64,000 nucleotides of DNA. It comes from Anarhynchus alexandrinus (lineage: Eukaryota; Chordata; Aves; Charadriiformes; Charadriidae). Position 1 is the first letter of the stretch. The number at the start of each line of letters is the position of its first letter. The stretch covers positions 4,560,466 through 4,624,465 of the forward strand of contig VUYV01000045.1 of NCBI GenBank assembly GCA_008711295.1, written 5' to 3'. Under the pieces are notes generated by a model, which saw only the letters and a program-made list of their open reading frames with translations, was not told the DNA's origin and made no database searches. Made by a program: the position numbers and the translations under genes. This document shows, one piece after another, positions 37,367 to 49,000 of the stretch.

Positions 37367-40065
37367 CCTCTATTGATCCTTCTCCTCTACTGGTAGCTAA
37401 GACACAAGCTCCTTCCCCCAGGCAGAAGGTTCTCCCTCCGTGCCAGGGAGAATGACTGGCAGTGGGGCATGAGTGCTCTCTCAGCTGAGCCCCACTGCGT
37501 GGCTGGATGATGGTGACTGGGGAGCATAACGCTGCAACAGCTTCCTTCACCCAAGCAGGACTTAAGGAGCTCTCTACTGTACTTCTCTCCATGTACTTTA
37601 CAGATGATGGACTGTTTTGGCCAGAAAGTGGGGAGGCCTTCTCACTCTGTGTCTGGGAGAGGTCAACAGCTCCTGTAGCCAGTAAATCCTTGTCTGAGAG
37701 TTGAGAATTGCAGATATGGTATTAAATCAATTGTTTACAGCTGCTTTCATGGGAGAAGGGTCAATACAAAAATCTTTTGAGAAATGAAAGCAATGTCGAT
37801 TTAGGCTTTCTCTTTTTTTATCTTTAAAGAAAAAAACAATTATCATTTTTCCCCTTAAAAATAAAAAATAATTGAAGTATTTATTTGATTCAATCTGAAA
37901 AGCCATTTTGCATTAAAAAGTAGTCTGAATTTAATATGTGACCAGCTCTGGTGGTAAAGTAATTGACCAGTGATGTTGAAAAAATGTCCTAATGCCTACT
38001 AGAATTCCTTTGTGAAGAACAGATGCATCTAGTGGGATTGAAATATAGTTGAAATAGGAGAAAATACTTGGAAGATCTTGCTAAAAGTAATTTTTCATCA
38101 AGGACATTAGCACTCTATTTGTCAAAGCATTCAGAAAGCTCCTTAATACTGCTGGACTCATTGCTAATGCTGCTGCCTATGTTGGGACAGTAATAATCTC
38201 CCATTTAATAGGAAGCCACATTCTTTCATTTTGGGTGAGGATTTGCAAATGGCAGTCTATTCATTCATTTATCAATTCCAGATGTATTTAATAGTCTTTC
38301 AAACTGAAAGTGGGGAAACGAAAATTAGATTAATTGTAATATGGCAACAGTCTTCAGTACATTATACCATGCTTTCTGCCCTCTAAGGACTCCTAAATCA
38401 CTTCAGCTACCATTTTGGTGCCTTGGTTGTACTGAGAGCAGGGAAACCTCCAGCCCTGACTTTACTTCGGATGAGCCATCACCACCTGAAGTGTTCTTTC
38501 TCTTCCTGTCTTTCACCTATCTTTTCCCTATAAAATCCCTCTTTCCTTTTCTGCTTCCAGCCTCACATTGCCTGGACGCTGCTCTGCTCCTCCATTCTCT
38601 CTCCACTTGGTATTTTTAACACTGTGAAAGGCAGTGTTTTCCCAGTCTTGCAAGGACAGGGGAAAAAAAAAAAAAAAGAAGCAGTGGCAAAAACCAAACC
38701 AACCGAGCACCCAGAGCTCAGGGAACATAAAGGGGGGAGGCAAAGCGCAGAAGCCACTAGAGACAATGCACTGCACATCACAAGTGCCAGTTCTTGCTAT
38801 TAGTAAGGCACAAACTATTTATGCTCCCTGCTTACTTCTCAGTGAGAGATGGGCAACTTACCTTGCATCTCGAGCAGGCGTGTGTGAGGCAAAAGCATAC
38901 AGATAGACATAACAGAGCAGATGGAGAACATATGAGTCAAAGCATGCTCTGTAAACAGACTTTACAGAAGAGGATAGGTGGAAGAAGACTATTTTTTATT
39001 AAGTGCTCTTAGCGTTTCCTTAGGAGCGTATTCCTTTAGCATAAGGAAGCAGTCCTTCTTGTAAGGAACTGAAAAATATTTGTTTTACTGATTGCTTTGG
39101 TAGAGATGTAAGTTTTGGGAATCTGAGCTATAAGATGAAAGCTCAGCACTGCTAATGATATTTGCGTAGGATGCATGTATCTTAGCCTGGAGGCTGACAC
39201 AGGCTGAATATGTAACATACAAGCTGTATACTTCAAAGATAAGATATACAGTTTTCCAGCATTTTCTCATTTCCTTTTCAGCTCTTCTTTCTTTCTTCAT
39301 CTCTTTTTAAGAAAGAATGAAAGATAAGGAAAGTCTCTGGATATCACTTTTTTTTTTGTGTTTGCTGACATAAAAAAAGGAAAATCATGGGGAGAAGGAT
39401 AAAATGAGAGGAAGAAAACCCATAATGATAAAAGTCCAAACTACTGAGGTTTAAGTTTTGATGAAAAAACAGATTTAAACAACAATTATGAAAAAGAAGG
39501 TTCTACCCAAAGTCAAAGTTTTGGGTTTTTTTTTTGTTGGAAATAGATTTTAATTATTTTGTTCAGCTTTTGATACCTTCCAACTATAAAGTGCTAATCA
39601 GTACAAAATTTTAATATTCATCACAAATTACATAATGCACTTTAATTATGTACCTTAATAAAGTCCATACATAGATACATTAGTATATCTTGTATATATA
39701 GAACTCCTACCATTTAAACCTAAGATATCAGCAATCTTAAAATGTCATGCACCTACAAAATAACATACCTTGCTGTTTTCACCATGAGCATGTATGTATG
39801 AGAGCCACATGGATCTTCTTAAGATCCTGATGAAGTATTTTGGTTTCTTGAGGTACAACACCTCTTTGTAATATTTTCAGAAAACAATCTGCTGGAAGTT
39901 TTTATTAAAGCCTACATGCAACCACCCAGTAAATATATGTGTCTCCTGGCAGGTCAATTATTCTCAAGGTTTCCACCCAAAGATGAAGTCCTCTAAGATT
40001 CACTCTCCTTTCCCTCCTCTCTCCTTGTCATGTTTGAATTCTGATGTTTACTTGCTGAAAGGACG
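37367..40065. other. Intronic/upstream stretch, no gene seen
   Basis: AT-rich. It contains a 15-A run at 38663-38677, a segment at 38080-38330 with the look of conserved non-coding DNA, and a thinly scattered set of short frames, none convincing. Confidence 0.45.
38663..38677. repeat. Poly(A) run, 15 bases
   Basis: Uninterrupted A run within unique sequence; no SINE or retrogene body was recognised upstream of it. Confidence 0.9.
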
Positions 40066-40335
40066 AAGGGTAATGACTTCAAACTGGAAGAGGGTAGATT
40101 TAGAATAGATATTAGGAAAAAAAATTTCCCTCTCAGAGTGGTGAATCACTGGAACAAATTGCCCAAGGAAGTTGTGGATGCCCCATCCCTGGAGGTGTTC
40201 AAGGTCAGGCTGGATGGGGCTTTGAGCAACCAGGTCTAGTGGGAGGTGTCCCTGCCCATGGCAGGGGGTTGGAACTAGGTGATCTTTAAGGTCCCTTCCA
40301 ACCTAAACCATTCTATAATTCTATGGTTCTATGAA
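40066..40335 (+). mobile_element. CR1 LINE, 5'-truncated 3' end
   Basis: The sequence runs 'gggtagatttagaatagata', 'ttaggaaaaaaaatttccct', 'ggtgaatcactggaacaaat', 'tgcccaaggaagttgtggat', 'ccctggaggtgttcaaggtc', 'aggctggatggggctttgag', 'caaccaggtctagtgggagg', 'ccatggcagggggttggaac', 'taggtgatctttaaggtccc' and a 'tctataattctatggttcta' tail. This is the well-known avian CR1 3' region, little decayed, of the 'gaactaggtgatctttaagg' sub-type. It differs in sub-type from the 'gactagatgatctccagagg' copies at 16.5 and 53.2 kb. Confidence 0.95.
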
Positions 40336-42487
40336 AGGATGAGTTAACTCAGAGGCAATGTTCCAGTATTTTACCTGCCTAAAGAATGGCCAGCAAGGAG
40401 AGCCTGTTTTATTTCTCTGAAAGCCGTGTTGCCATAATATCATATTGCATTTGATGTAGTCAGATGAGTCTTATAGTCCACATACAAATGGAAATGATAT
40501 TGCCACTTCTGTGTCTCAAATAATCTTTTTCACAATGACTGGATTACCTAAAACCACTTAGATAACCTTGGTGCAGTTTAGATATACAAGAGAATTTAGC
40601 ATAACCGGTGGTTTTTGCCAAATGTTATTTTTTAACACTTCCTCCTATGAATCCTAAGCCACTTCTTGTTATTCATCTCACTAACCATTCATGGATGAAT
40701 GGCAATTGCTGAATGTCTTAGAAACAACACCTTGAAAATGTCATTCAAATCAATTTTTCAACAGCATGAGAGGCTAGGAGGTAATTCACACTTCTTTTAT
40801 AATAATATTCTATAAGAGGTACTGTAGTCATCTGCCTTCCCGCCACCCCCTCCAAAAGTAAAGGATTATAAATTCACTCTGATTTAGTGCAGCCAAATGT
40901 ACCAGGCAGAGAAAAACACTGCAGACAGAATATGCTATCAAGACTGGTAAATTATGAGAAAAGCCACCTCCATTATTGCCCCCAAACTAACCTGTTCCCC
41001 TCTGGCTCAGTAAAAGCATGGGAGAATAATTCTGCAAGGCTGAAAAGCCTCTCTGTAAAGAGCAATTTATACATGGCCAGCAGCTTCAGAAATATCCAAG
41101 CCCGGCATCTGGAACACAGCTTCTTTCTGATGAGAGGAGCCCAGAACCCCACTTTGGTCTCCTAAATATCAGCTACTTATTAAGACCCAGAGGGACCTTC
41201 TTCCTGAATTGCAGTATACACCTTAGGAGTTCACTGAACCTCTCCTGATCCTCAGATGTCAAGACAGCATTATTGCAGCATTTGCTCATATCCAACTCTG
41301 CCCTGACTCTAAAACCAGCAGCAATTCAAGCCTCAAAGCTGGGACAAAGGGACTAGAGACACTACGGCTAAAAGACTATTTCATCCTTTCAAGTGGCAAC
41401 CCATGAATGAGGAGATTCCAGCTAAGAAGTTCATGCCACAAGATCCATCCCGTATCTGACACTTGAGATCAGTTTCTGCTGTTGTCACCATGTCTCCAGA
41501 GCACTCTAAACCAAACCAACAGCAGATTTGAACCATGGCTGAGGAACGTGTGAAGCAAACAAACCCAAACCATTTCTTTTCAAAGTCTACCTGTATTTGT
41601 GAAAGCAGATGTAAAAAAGCACCAACACTGTTATTGCTAAGCTAATTTCCACAGTATATTCTATGTACACAGACTACGACTAAGCCAAAGCAATAAAAAA
41701 AAGAGGGGGAAATATTGCCTCTTTCCTCTAATGAGACATGCAGACCAGGCATCTTCCTGTAAGTCAGTTCCTTTCAGGCAAAACCTCTGATAAATCTTAC
41801 AGCTAAGGGTGAACCCACTTTTTATCATAACATTTGAACCTAAGCTCATTGCTTCTGGTGACTTCATATGAAGGATGCTGGCACCACACAGTCAAGGACA
41901 CCGTAGCTCAAACTCCTCTCAAGGTGGACGCTGCATAATCTTTCATTTGACGTACAGAACTGCATGCACTTGTCGTAAGCCTCAGCCTTACAGGGCTGTC
42001 AGGGAGGCTGCAAATATTCTGCTGTATTTAGGGCCTTCTCCAGCGCTCCTGATCAGAACAGTTTAACACTCTGTCAGTCTGAGCGGTGCCTCATGTAGGG
42101 AAAGATTTCTGTTCCTTTCTGTCACACCTGGAAGCAACAAACCTGACTTGCAGGCCAAAAAAAAACCCAACCCATTTCAATCTTTCCGTTTTTCAGCATG
42201 TTCCAGGACAATTCCTGCAGTCTCCATCATGGGGCTGAGGAGCCCATCTCATGCGCACTTAGTAAGATACCCTCTTCCCCATAGCTCATCTGCAAGCACT
42301 GCTGAGCATCACCACTGCTCTGTGTGGCACCTCCCACATGGTGGAAGACATACCCTGAGAAAGAAGGGGAACTTCTACGGTGCCTAGTTTCTGGGCTGCT
42401 GCAGGGTCAAACAGGCCCCTCAGGTAGGTCAGGGGAGCTTCAGAGACTGCCCTACCTGAATGTAAACCTATGATGTCTCAGGAATAA
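40336..42487. other. Intronic/upstream stretch, no gene seen
   Basis: Mixed AT-rich sequence; the short frames at 40887-41165 and 42148-42387 are not recognisable. I see no repeat of known type. Confidence 0.45.
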
Positions 42488-42740
42488 TTTTTAAAGTGAA
42501 TTCCTCATGTTGTTTACAGGTTTGGACCTTCCCATTTTTAAAGCAATTGAAGATTTAACCTCCCCGTGCTGCTCCCTAGCAGCACTGCAGCTATTGAGCT
42601 GCTTGCGTGTTGTCTGTCTGTCCCATCGGAGAACATTTCCTGTTAAAAGAATTTTTGGCACAGCTGCTTCATTCTGCACAGGGAGCAGAAAGTCGATGCA
42701 CAGATTTAGCAATCGATTTTCTAAAAAGTACCCCACAAAT
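42488..42740 (+). repeat. Left arm of large imperfect inverted repeat (coding-like)
   Basis: 42621-42691 is the imperfect reverse complement of 42883-42953 without any gap (paired positions sum to 85574). In 42633-42691 44 of 59 positions match. Weaker similarity, with small indels, continues outward to about 42488. In the frame read from 42607 the arm gives CPIGEHFLLKEFLAQLLHSA then QGAE; the right arm, read on minus, gives SPIGCHFLFKELFLQLLPSA then QGAE. Ten of the 15 mismatches in the core fall at the third position of this frame. A TTGTTTACAG tract at about 42511-42520 sits just before the first protein-like match (GLDLPIF versus SLDLSSF), where the right arm has CTTCTCCCAG. No known protein is recognised; it could be a pair of exon or retrocopy fragments, or an unclassified repeat. 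Confidence 0.75.
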
Positions 42741-42844
42741 CAGGTCTCCTCTCTGTTTGCCTTCACATTTCTGCCGGAGCCTCTATAATTAATTTAAACA
42801 GATACAAGCACTTCTCCTCCTCTCCTTTTTGATGCAAGCTGTTT

Positions 42845-43080
42845 CAACAGACTGTGCAGTGAAGCTGCAGCAATTTCAAAGGCTTCCGCTCCCTGCGCAG
42901 AAGGGAGCAGCTGCAGGAATAGCTCTTTGAAGAGGAAATGGCACCCAATGGGACTGGCAGGAGGCTCCGAGCTGAGCTCAAACAGCCCCCAAAGTCCTTG
43001 GGAGCATCTGAGGACATCAAAAGAGGAAAGATCTAGGCTGGGAGAAGCCTGAAGAATTAATTTAAAAGACGTCCCCCCCA
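42845..43080 (-). repeat. Right arm of large imperfect inverted repeat (coding-like)
   Basis: This is the partner of 42488-42740, read on the minus strand. It has one open frame of 95 codons (43081-42794) covering FKLILQASPSLDLSSFDV, then SPIGCHFLFKELFLQLLPSA and QGAEAFEIAAASLHSLLKQL. The left arm has the matching parts split over two frames, consistent with a one-base deletion between about 42560 and 42620. This arm therefore looks the more intact. The helix-like, leucine-rich character is visible, but no family is recognised. About 190 bases of unpaired sequence separate the cores of the two arms. Confidence 0.7.
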
Positions 43081-46000
43081 TCCCTTGAGCTTTCTTCTGT
43101 GTAAGCAGCAGGGTCTGAGATGAAGAGTCTTCCTCACATTTGGCTCAGATGACCCTACTCATATTGAAAGGCTAGAAATAAGAGCTGAACACAGCACTCC
43201 TGGTTTATTTATTCAACTATAAATGTATAAATATGTGTAAAACCACAAAAATATCTATAAAAATTTTGTATTCCTGTATACTATTAAAAAACTACTGTAT
43301 TTCTATTAGTATAAAGAAGCATACTACCATATTTTTCAAAGTGACCTTAAACAACTCGCAGGGCTTCATGCATGTTTAACTGGTTAACTGATGGACTCAC
43401 TGACGTGATTTATCTCAATGAAACTGTACTTTTTTATGACCATTGCAAATATATTCCTCTGTTATTTACAGCACAGGACACTCTTTCCCACTATCCTATT
43501 TAAGCGAGTTATAGCAAATTCAATAGACAAAATAAAGAAATCTTTGTTTCATATATACGAATTTGTGCACAGGTACATACATAACCTCTCTGTCCTCCAA
43601 GTGTGTAACGTCACTGACTTATGGCTGAACTTCATAATTGATGGAAATTTTTAGTGCTGATTTAACAGGCTTCACACCTAACGGGAATGTATCCAGTGAA
43701 GCCCTACAGCCTGTGCCGCTCCTGCAGGACTACCCCAGCTGAGGGTAGTTCAAACAGCAGTCAGTTTTTAATGGCAGGCTAACAACAACTGTATTAGACC
43801 AAAGGCATGTTCTCTTCTGAAAGCTGCGCGCTTCCTTAATTACTTATGTATAAATAGATGCCATTTTACTACACTCTCCTACCTCGTGTAACTAAGATGT
43901 TGTCTAGAAAAAGAATTGACACAACACATCCTGCAAATGCCTCTTCTTTGTCAGATTGCACTAATTATACAGCCGCCACATAAAACTTCTCCATCTTTGT
44001 CCTCCTAACTGGCAAATTCTGCCTTTTCCCATCAATTTCACACCACCCTTCTCTTCACTTTTGAATTTTGCTTTTGGAAGAATTTAAGTTCATGGATGTA
44101 CAAGCCTCAGTTAAGTGGTGCACAGACGTACTCTGCGTGCCTATTTATGCCCACACCTCTGCACATCCATGGGCAGAGATGTGGAGAGCCTTTTTTCTGA
44201 GACCGTACTGAGTTTGGCAGGACAACCCTGCACGCTGGAAGGAACTGCCCTCAAACAATTTTGCTCCATAAACAGTTTTGCTTTGCTATTAACATTATGC
44301 CCCATTGTTCTGTTATCGCCCAGCAAATTATGACAAAGCTTTATATTATGACTATTTTATTATACATTGCAATGAACTGACTAACGATATTAATTAAAAA
44401 CACTTCACTTTTTCTAAGCGTATAGGCTGCTTAACTGAGTTAGTAGATGATGTGGAAAAATAATATAGGGAACTAAGATGAGATCAGTGGAATAATTCTC
44501 ATTTGCACTTTTCTCTGAAGTGCAAGGTTTGCTGATACTACTCAGCACCTCACATCTTAGTTGTATTTTCGACGTCTGACGGGGTCAGTTGTTGAGAGAC
44601 AAAAACTCCACAGCCAGTTGTTTATACTTCTGACAGCAAAATTAAAATGCAGAGCAGGAAATAAACTGAAATGGTCTCATACTTGAATGGAATATAAACA
44701 TTCTGCTTAATTAGGTCACTAAGCATATGTTTGTTTACTTGGATATCTTCTCTCTGGCAGTTCATCTCTGGGTAACACAACTACCTCACTGGAGACAGTG
44801 GAATTCCCATGGCAGATAACATGAAGTCAGTAATTTTGGGGCCAGAAAAGTATGTTTGTTAGCACTATTTCAAGTACCTCATAATGAAGAGAGCTAGAGT
44901 GCGACAGCAATACATGGCTCACTGGCTTATATGTCAGGTTGGTGTCCGCACAAAGGACAGCAGAGCCATTAGGGAGCTGGTTATAGCTCTCTGAATTTCT
45001 GCCTGTCCCTGATTCACCTTCTGAGTTGATTGTAATGCAGAGAAGCGCGTAGGAGCTAGCGATGCCTATTCCATACATATGGAAAATCTTCCCATGTTGC
45101 AAACCAAGACGGACAAGCAATATTGCCGCCTACATTCATCTCAACCACTATCTGATTTTTTTTGGAAGGACTGAGGGGGAGAAGATTGAAAGTCTTGAGC
45201 AGTTCCCCAAGAGCTAATCAGGGAATTAGAAAATAATTACAGCTTTTAAAGAATTCAGTGCAGTTGGTCTGAAGAGAAATGGCACCAGCAGCTTGCAGTG
45301 CCGGTCTGAGTTCACAGTGACCCTTTCCCTAAAGCTGACTGGAAGCAAATTGAGTTCCTGGTTTTATTTCAGCTGAACAAACTCCTGTTAGTCCACTGTA
45401 CCCTGAAGGCACGAAAGCCACCTCTCAGTTTCTCATGGTTGGCACATGGGGTCTAGAAATCCCTGTATCAGTTGTGCACATGCTATCTAAAGCAGAGCCT
45501 TTATTTTAAGAGGCAAAGGTGGCCAGTTACTCGGAAGAGATGTAGAAGCACACCTTACTACTGCAATTCACAGCTATTTGCTAATGCTGAGGCTAAGGAA
45601 GGAAATGCCAAATCCCAGGATTCACAGGAATACCCACAGGCCCAGAAACCCTCAGCCTGTGACCCCTTCTGACTTTCACCTTGTTGTTATTCTGTTCACA
45701 GGCTTTGATCCTCACCTCATTTTTGGCACTCTGTCAGACTTCCCTCTTTGCTGCCCTTTTCTTCCTTGCCATGTTCCCAGATCCCCTGGCCAGCCTTTAC
45801 CTCACCCAACAACTCACACGGGACTCTAGAGCAATCCCTTAACAATCAATCTGTGCTGCATCCTCATCCACCTGCTTCCATGCAGTCGTTTCTTTCCTGT
45901 CCCCGACACTCACTGGGCACCACCAAGGAAAAGATAAGGACACAGAAGAGTTAGGTTTGCAACAACTCAAAAGCCATAGGTTGCCACACGTCCACCTCTA

Positions 46001-49000
46001 GAAGTCTTAGATTTTGGGTCCTATGTTCAAGCCCGGCTTTCCCAAGGAATATGGGACCAACACTCTGGCATGTCTCAGTGCCATAAAGGCATGAAATGAT
46101 GAGTCCTGCCTGGGAAGGGCTGTCTTTTGCACAAGGTTCACAAGGAAATCAGTCAAGCCAATAGCTTGAATGTTGCTATTTCATTTGACATAGGCAACGA
46201 ACCTGACAGCCTGCGCACACGCCACATCAGTTGAATCTGCATGTTGCAACAAACATGCAAATAATTATTTCAGAAAAGCATGTTACTGCTACTTTGAGAT
46301 GCTACCAGGAAAACTGATTGTGGAGATAAAAAGGGAGGGAAAATGGACCGTTAACTCAAGAATACCATGATCGCCTCGCAAAGAAGAAAAGACAACAAAT
46401 CCTTGTTGCTTAATACAAGATCATGAACTAAATCACTGAAAGGCATGCCTGTACAGACGCATTCACTACTTGCAGTTCCTGTACGACCACAGAAATCCCC
46501 AGCAATCCGGAGAGCAACGTCATCAAAAGTCATGGTTGCCCTTGCCACTCCCGGCAGAAACATGTTCAGTCCTTCCGAGGATGAGGTACATGTGCAACGT
46601 GGTCCTCAAAACAAGGCTGGGGTGGTGTTACTTCTGTGGGACCGATGGAACCAGTTGCCCACTTCTAAGAAGCCTGCACAGAGTCTGGGGCAATTGAGGA
46701 CTTCAGAAGCTTGCATGTTATCCAAATCTCAGTAGACTGAAAATGAAAGACCAGCAAAAGACGTATCCCTACACAACACGGTCTCTGACAAAATTCAGCC
46801 TCTTGTCCTAAGGATGAAGGTGTTAGACTACCTCCAATGTCAAAAGATACTGTTTCTCATCATCCAGTTTTTATACATGGATGGTCTGTGGTTTCTGAAG
46901 TTACCTTCTGAAAAAAATGAGGTAGGAATGTAACTCCTCACATGGAAAAATTTCAGGCTACACTTTTTTATCTTGGCAAAGTTAGAAGTAATGGAAACTG
47001 TTAGGCAAAGTTAACTATAAGCATTTTTATGCACAAAACCTACTTTTACAAAAAGATGCATCGAACTGCATTTCTTTTGCATTGATTTTCCCCATATCTC
47101 ATTTTCTTCTACATCCATCTATGCATTATTTTTCTTGTTCACATTAAGCGCACAGGCTGCTTGGAACTTGTATCCAGGCTTCTTGTCTTCAGAGGTCCAG
47201 GCCCACTTCTGGTGGCCCATAAGAACAGCAACAATTTCTGTTTCTGTTAGCATGACAGGCCCAAGCTGCAACTGAGACTCAAGGAAGACCTTCTGAGATG
47301 GCTGCAGCACAGACAAGTCAGCACAGGCACTGTGGAGACAGCAGATCCCCCTCCTTTTATGGGCCTGTGTTGAAAGCAGGATGGGGCTTTCAGAAGACTG
47401 CGTCCGCTCTCCCCGCCAGATCCCAGTTCCAGGACACGGAGCTTTAACGACAGGCATGCTTTTCACAAATAGCCAGTATTTTCTGGATGGAGCACCTCAG
47501 CAGTTGTTCCTTCGCTATGAGTCTCACGTCATCTCCTGGGATGAATTTTTTCTGATTTCTCAATACAGATTACTTGCACCTGGATGGGAATGATAGGGTT
47601 TTGGCAGAGACATTGAGCAGACAAGAGGAGAGGGGAGAAACCTTGCCAGCCTTTGTGTGTGCAACTGCTGAGTCAGTTCAACAGCCTCAGATATCCCAGC
47701 CCCCACAAACACAGGTGCAGATGGCCACATAAAAGTAATCTTAAGTTGGCTGCTGCCCACATTCCACATTCCTCTTGGCTCCACCAGACCCGTTTTCCCA
47801 CATGACCTCATCTCCCATGCCCTCGGGGTGGATAGCCAGGCAGGCAACGCACAGTTGATTCTCCAAACATCCAGGAGTTGTTGTGGAAGTGGGAAGGAGA
47901 TGGGATTCCGATACGGGCGAGAGGAAGAGCAAATAGGCATGCCTGGGTCTGGGCCTTTGACCCTCAGACTTCCCCCACACCCACTGAAGTCTGGAAACCA
48001 GATCCTCAGAGCTACCGGGCCGCCTTTGAGTCCTTCCGCTCCAGCAATGATGCACGGGCTGCAGGAGATCCCTCCATGCGAAGGGCTCTACTCGTGTAAA
48101 GCTGCTCTGCACAGAGCCCGTCAGTCCCTGCTCTGTTCCCCTCTAGGACAGGATCAGAGGCTGCCCGGTGGTACCAGGATGCCCTTGTGGGAGACTCACA
48201 CTGCTGCAAGCCAGCCTCAGCTGCTGAGGGAAGTGGCCAGGCCCCTGCCCCTCTCCATACTCAGCTCCAGGAAGCCGAGTACTGACATGCAGCTATGTAA
48301 ACACCAACTTCAGTGCCAGCTTGAGGACCGAGATTTGATTCCTGCACCCATCCCAACACATGAGTTAGTACTGAGTATAGCTATGGCATATGGAGCTCAT
48401 AGACGTCATTGAAACACAACCACTGAAGATTAGAAAGTTAAGTTTAACCTATGCAACCGTTAACGATGCTCTTGACTACCGCGCAAAGTCTTCCTACAGT
48501 GCCTGTATTCACCTATCTACAAAAGAAGAATAAATCCTTTGTTTTAACACTAGCAAGTCCACACTTCCACCATTTGCCAGGGAGACTAATGAAACCAAAG
48601 CTAGTGGCAATGAAACACATGATGTCTGACCAAAGGTTGTTTCCATGCTGTGTTTCAATTTCCAAAATGAAGCCCCTTTGCGTGCACAGCTAACAAACTT
48701 TGTAACTTGCCTGACTCGCTTTTGAGGGACTCTTATTTTTCCCTTCTTCAACGATTTTTCAAAGAAAAGTGAAAAAAAAAAATTGGTTGATTTTGATTAC
48801 AGCAAAGCAGAGACAAAGCCTGGAGTACTTCAGACGGAAAAAGTTTCAGGAATTCACAAACAGTTTGAAATAGGCAAGTGGACTAGAAATCATGACACAA
48901 CTTCACTGTAGGGACCACTGCTTCAGCTGCTATGGTAAAGGAAAACCAGAATCTATAGCACTCAGATGTGTATCATATTTCATGACGCATATCTAAGAAC

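Noticed and set aside
47828..48412. 194-codon plus-strand open frame as a gene
   Set aside because: No recognisable domain, biased Ser/Pro/Arg/Leu composition from GC-rich DNA, overlapping open frames on the minus strand, and a length near chance expectation for 64 kb.
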